From: Polaromonas sp. UBA5171
Lineage (GTDB): Bacteria > Pseudomonadota > Gammaproteobacteria > Burkholderiales > Burkholderiaceae_C
Assembly (NCBI GenBank): GCA_002413395.1
Contig: DHWX01000057.1
Location: 2,100 to 7,984 of the forward strand
DNA: 5,885 nucleotides
Direction: 5' to 3'
The stretch's first letter is position 1, and the number at the start of each line of letters is the position of its first letter. A model generated the notes under the pieces. The model had not been told where the DNA came from. It searched no databases and saw only the letters and a program-made list of their open reading frames with translations. Of the stretch, positions 5,365 through 5,885 are shown one piece after another. The position numbers were made by a program, and so were the translations under genes.

Positions 5365-5885
5365 CAGAACCTCCACAGGGCGATCACCAGCAGGGTGCAA
5401 AAGGCGGCCATGATGTCATCCAGCAAGATGCCAAAGCCACCGCGCCAGCCAAAGCCCTTGAAGCTTTGATCGGCCCAAGCCATCGGCCCGAATTTCACGG
5501 CATCAAAAAAGCGGAATAGCAGGAAGGCCACCAGTTGCGCTGCAAAGCTGGCGGGCAGCACCAGCCACAGCACCAGCCAAAAGCCCACTACTTCATCCCA
5601 GACGATGCTTCCCGGGTCGGCGACGCGCATGTTTTGGGCGGTCAAGGTGCAGGCCCACCAGCCCACCAGCACCGATGCCGCGATCAGCCAGCCCACCTGC
5701 GGTGGAGTCAGCCAGCGTTGCAAGACCAAAAACGACAGCCAGGCCCAGAGCGTACCAACCGTTCCGGGGGCAACCCGGCTCAGGCCCGAGCCGAATCCCA
5801 GCGCGATGAAATGCGCGGGGTGCGCCAGCAAGAACCTGGCCGTGGGCCGCAGGCTGCTGACGCTGGCGGGTTCAGGCGGCAAGGT
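5361..5885 (-). CDS. pgpA: Phosphatidylglycerophosphatase A, 5' end at the window edge
   Basis: This inner-membrane enzyme dephosphorylates phosphatidylglycerophosphate to phosphatidylglycerol. Numbering from the TTG at 5882, the family motifs are GFGSGLSRVAPGTVGT (29-44), DPGSIVWDEVVGFW (89-102), FRFFDAVKFGP (123-133), then WRGGFGILLDDIMAA (146-160) with the D155-D156 pair. About four hydrophobic segments are visible (near 45-57, 63-80, 98-120 and 157-172). The reading frame stays open to the window edge, and TTG 5882 is a poor start, so the true start is probably just outside. The usual K-P-x-P of FDxxKPxP reads K-F-G-P here, a small departure whose effect is unclear. The stop TGA (5361-5363) overlaps the pncC start. 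Its upstream partner in many proteobacteria is thiL, which would lie beyond the right edge. Confidence 0.93.
   Translation of the reverse strand, partial: TLPPEPASVSSLRPTARFLLAHPAHFIALGFGSGLSRVAPGTVGTLWAWLSFLVLQRWLTPPQVGWLIAASVLVGWWACTLTAQNMRVADPGSIVWDEVVGFWLVLWLVLPASFAAQLVAFLLFRFFDAVKFGPMAWADQSFKGFGWRGGFGILLDDIMAAFCTLLVIALWRFW
5370..5374 (-). promoter_or_regulatory. Shine-Dalgarno of pncC inside pgpA
   Basis: GGAGG on the minus strand is followed by five bases (TTCTG) and then GTG at 5364. It lies within the last codons of pgpA and decides the pncC start over the upstream TTG. Together with the GTGA overlap it indicates translational coupling. Confidence 0.75.

Overview
The window looks like a chromosomal segment of a betaproteobacterium, most likely Comamonadaceae (a Rhodoferax- or Polaromonas-like organism). 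This rests on the GC-rich coding sequence, a pgpA-cinA/pncC pair typical of such chromosomes, and two copies of a short intergenic repeat that resembles repeats I associate with that family. The assignment is from pattern memory, not from a search.

Left part (1-1351): a decayed remnant of an ATP-binding, RecG-like/AlbA_2-type regulator (89-1008). It lacks its N-terminal domains and carries a frameshift in a poly-C stretch inside a 21-nt (heptapeptide) repeat. After it come a copy of the intergenic repeat (1021-1064) and an AT-richer stretch with no convincing gene.

Centre (1305-4724): a compact plus-strand operon. It encodes an AbiEi-type antitoxin/repressor (1352-2407), an AbiEii-type nucleotidyltransferase toxin (2370-3218, overlapping the antitoxin) and a full-length type I DNA methyltransferase subunit HsdM (3228-4724, 9 nt after the toxin). 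The only obvious promoter lies inside a striking nested palindrome of four TTGTCCA half-sites sharing one dyad centre, with the last half-site covering the antitoxin start codon. This fits AbiEi autoregulation. No hsdS or hsdR is present in the window, and the 3' side of hsdM runs straight into housekeeping genes, so HsdM has no specificity partner on this side.

Right part (4725-5885): a second copy of the intergenic repeat and a hairpin lie between the convergent ends of hsdM and cinA. Then come pncC (nicotinamide-nucleotide amidase, CinA C-terminal family) and pgpA (phosphatidylglycerophosphatase A, cut by the window edge) on the minus strand. These two overlap by four bases (GTGA) and are probably translationally coupled.

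Overall, the centre reads as an accessory defence module (toxin-antitoxin plus modification subunit) next to a conserved lipid/NAD-salvage gene pair, with a degenerate defence-associated regulator on its other side. The most interesting elements are the nested operator, the co-transcription of abiE with a lone hsdM, and the same-orientation repeats bracketing the module.
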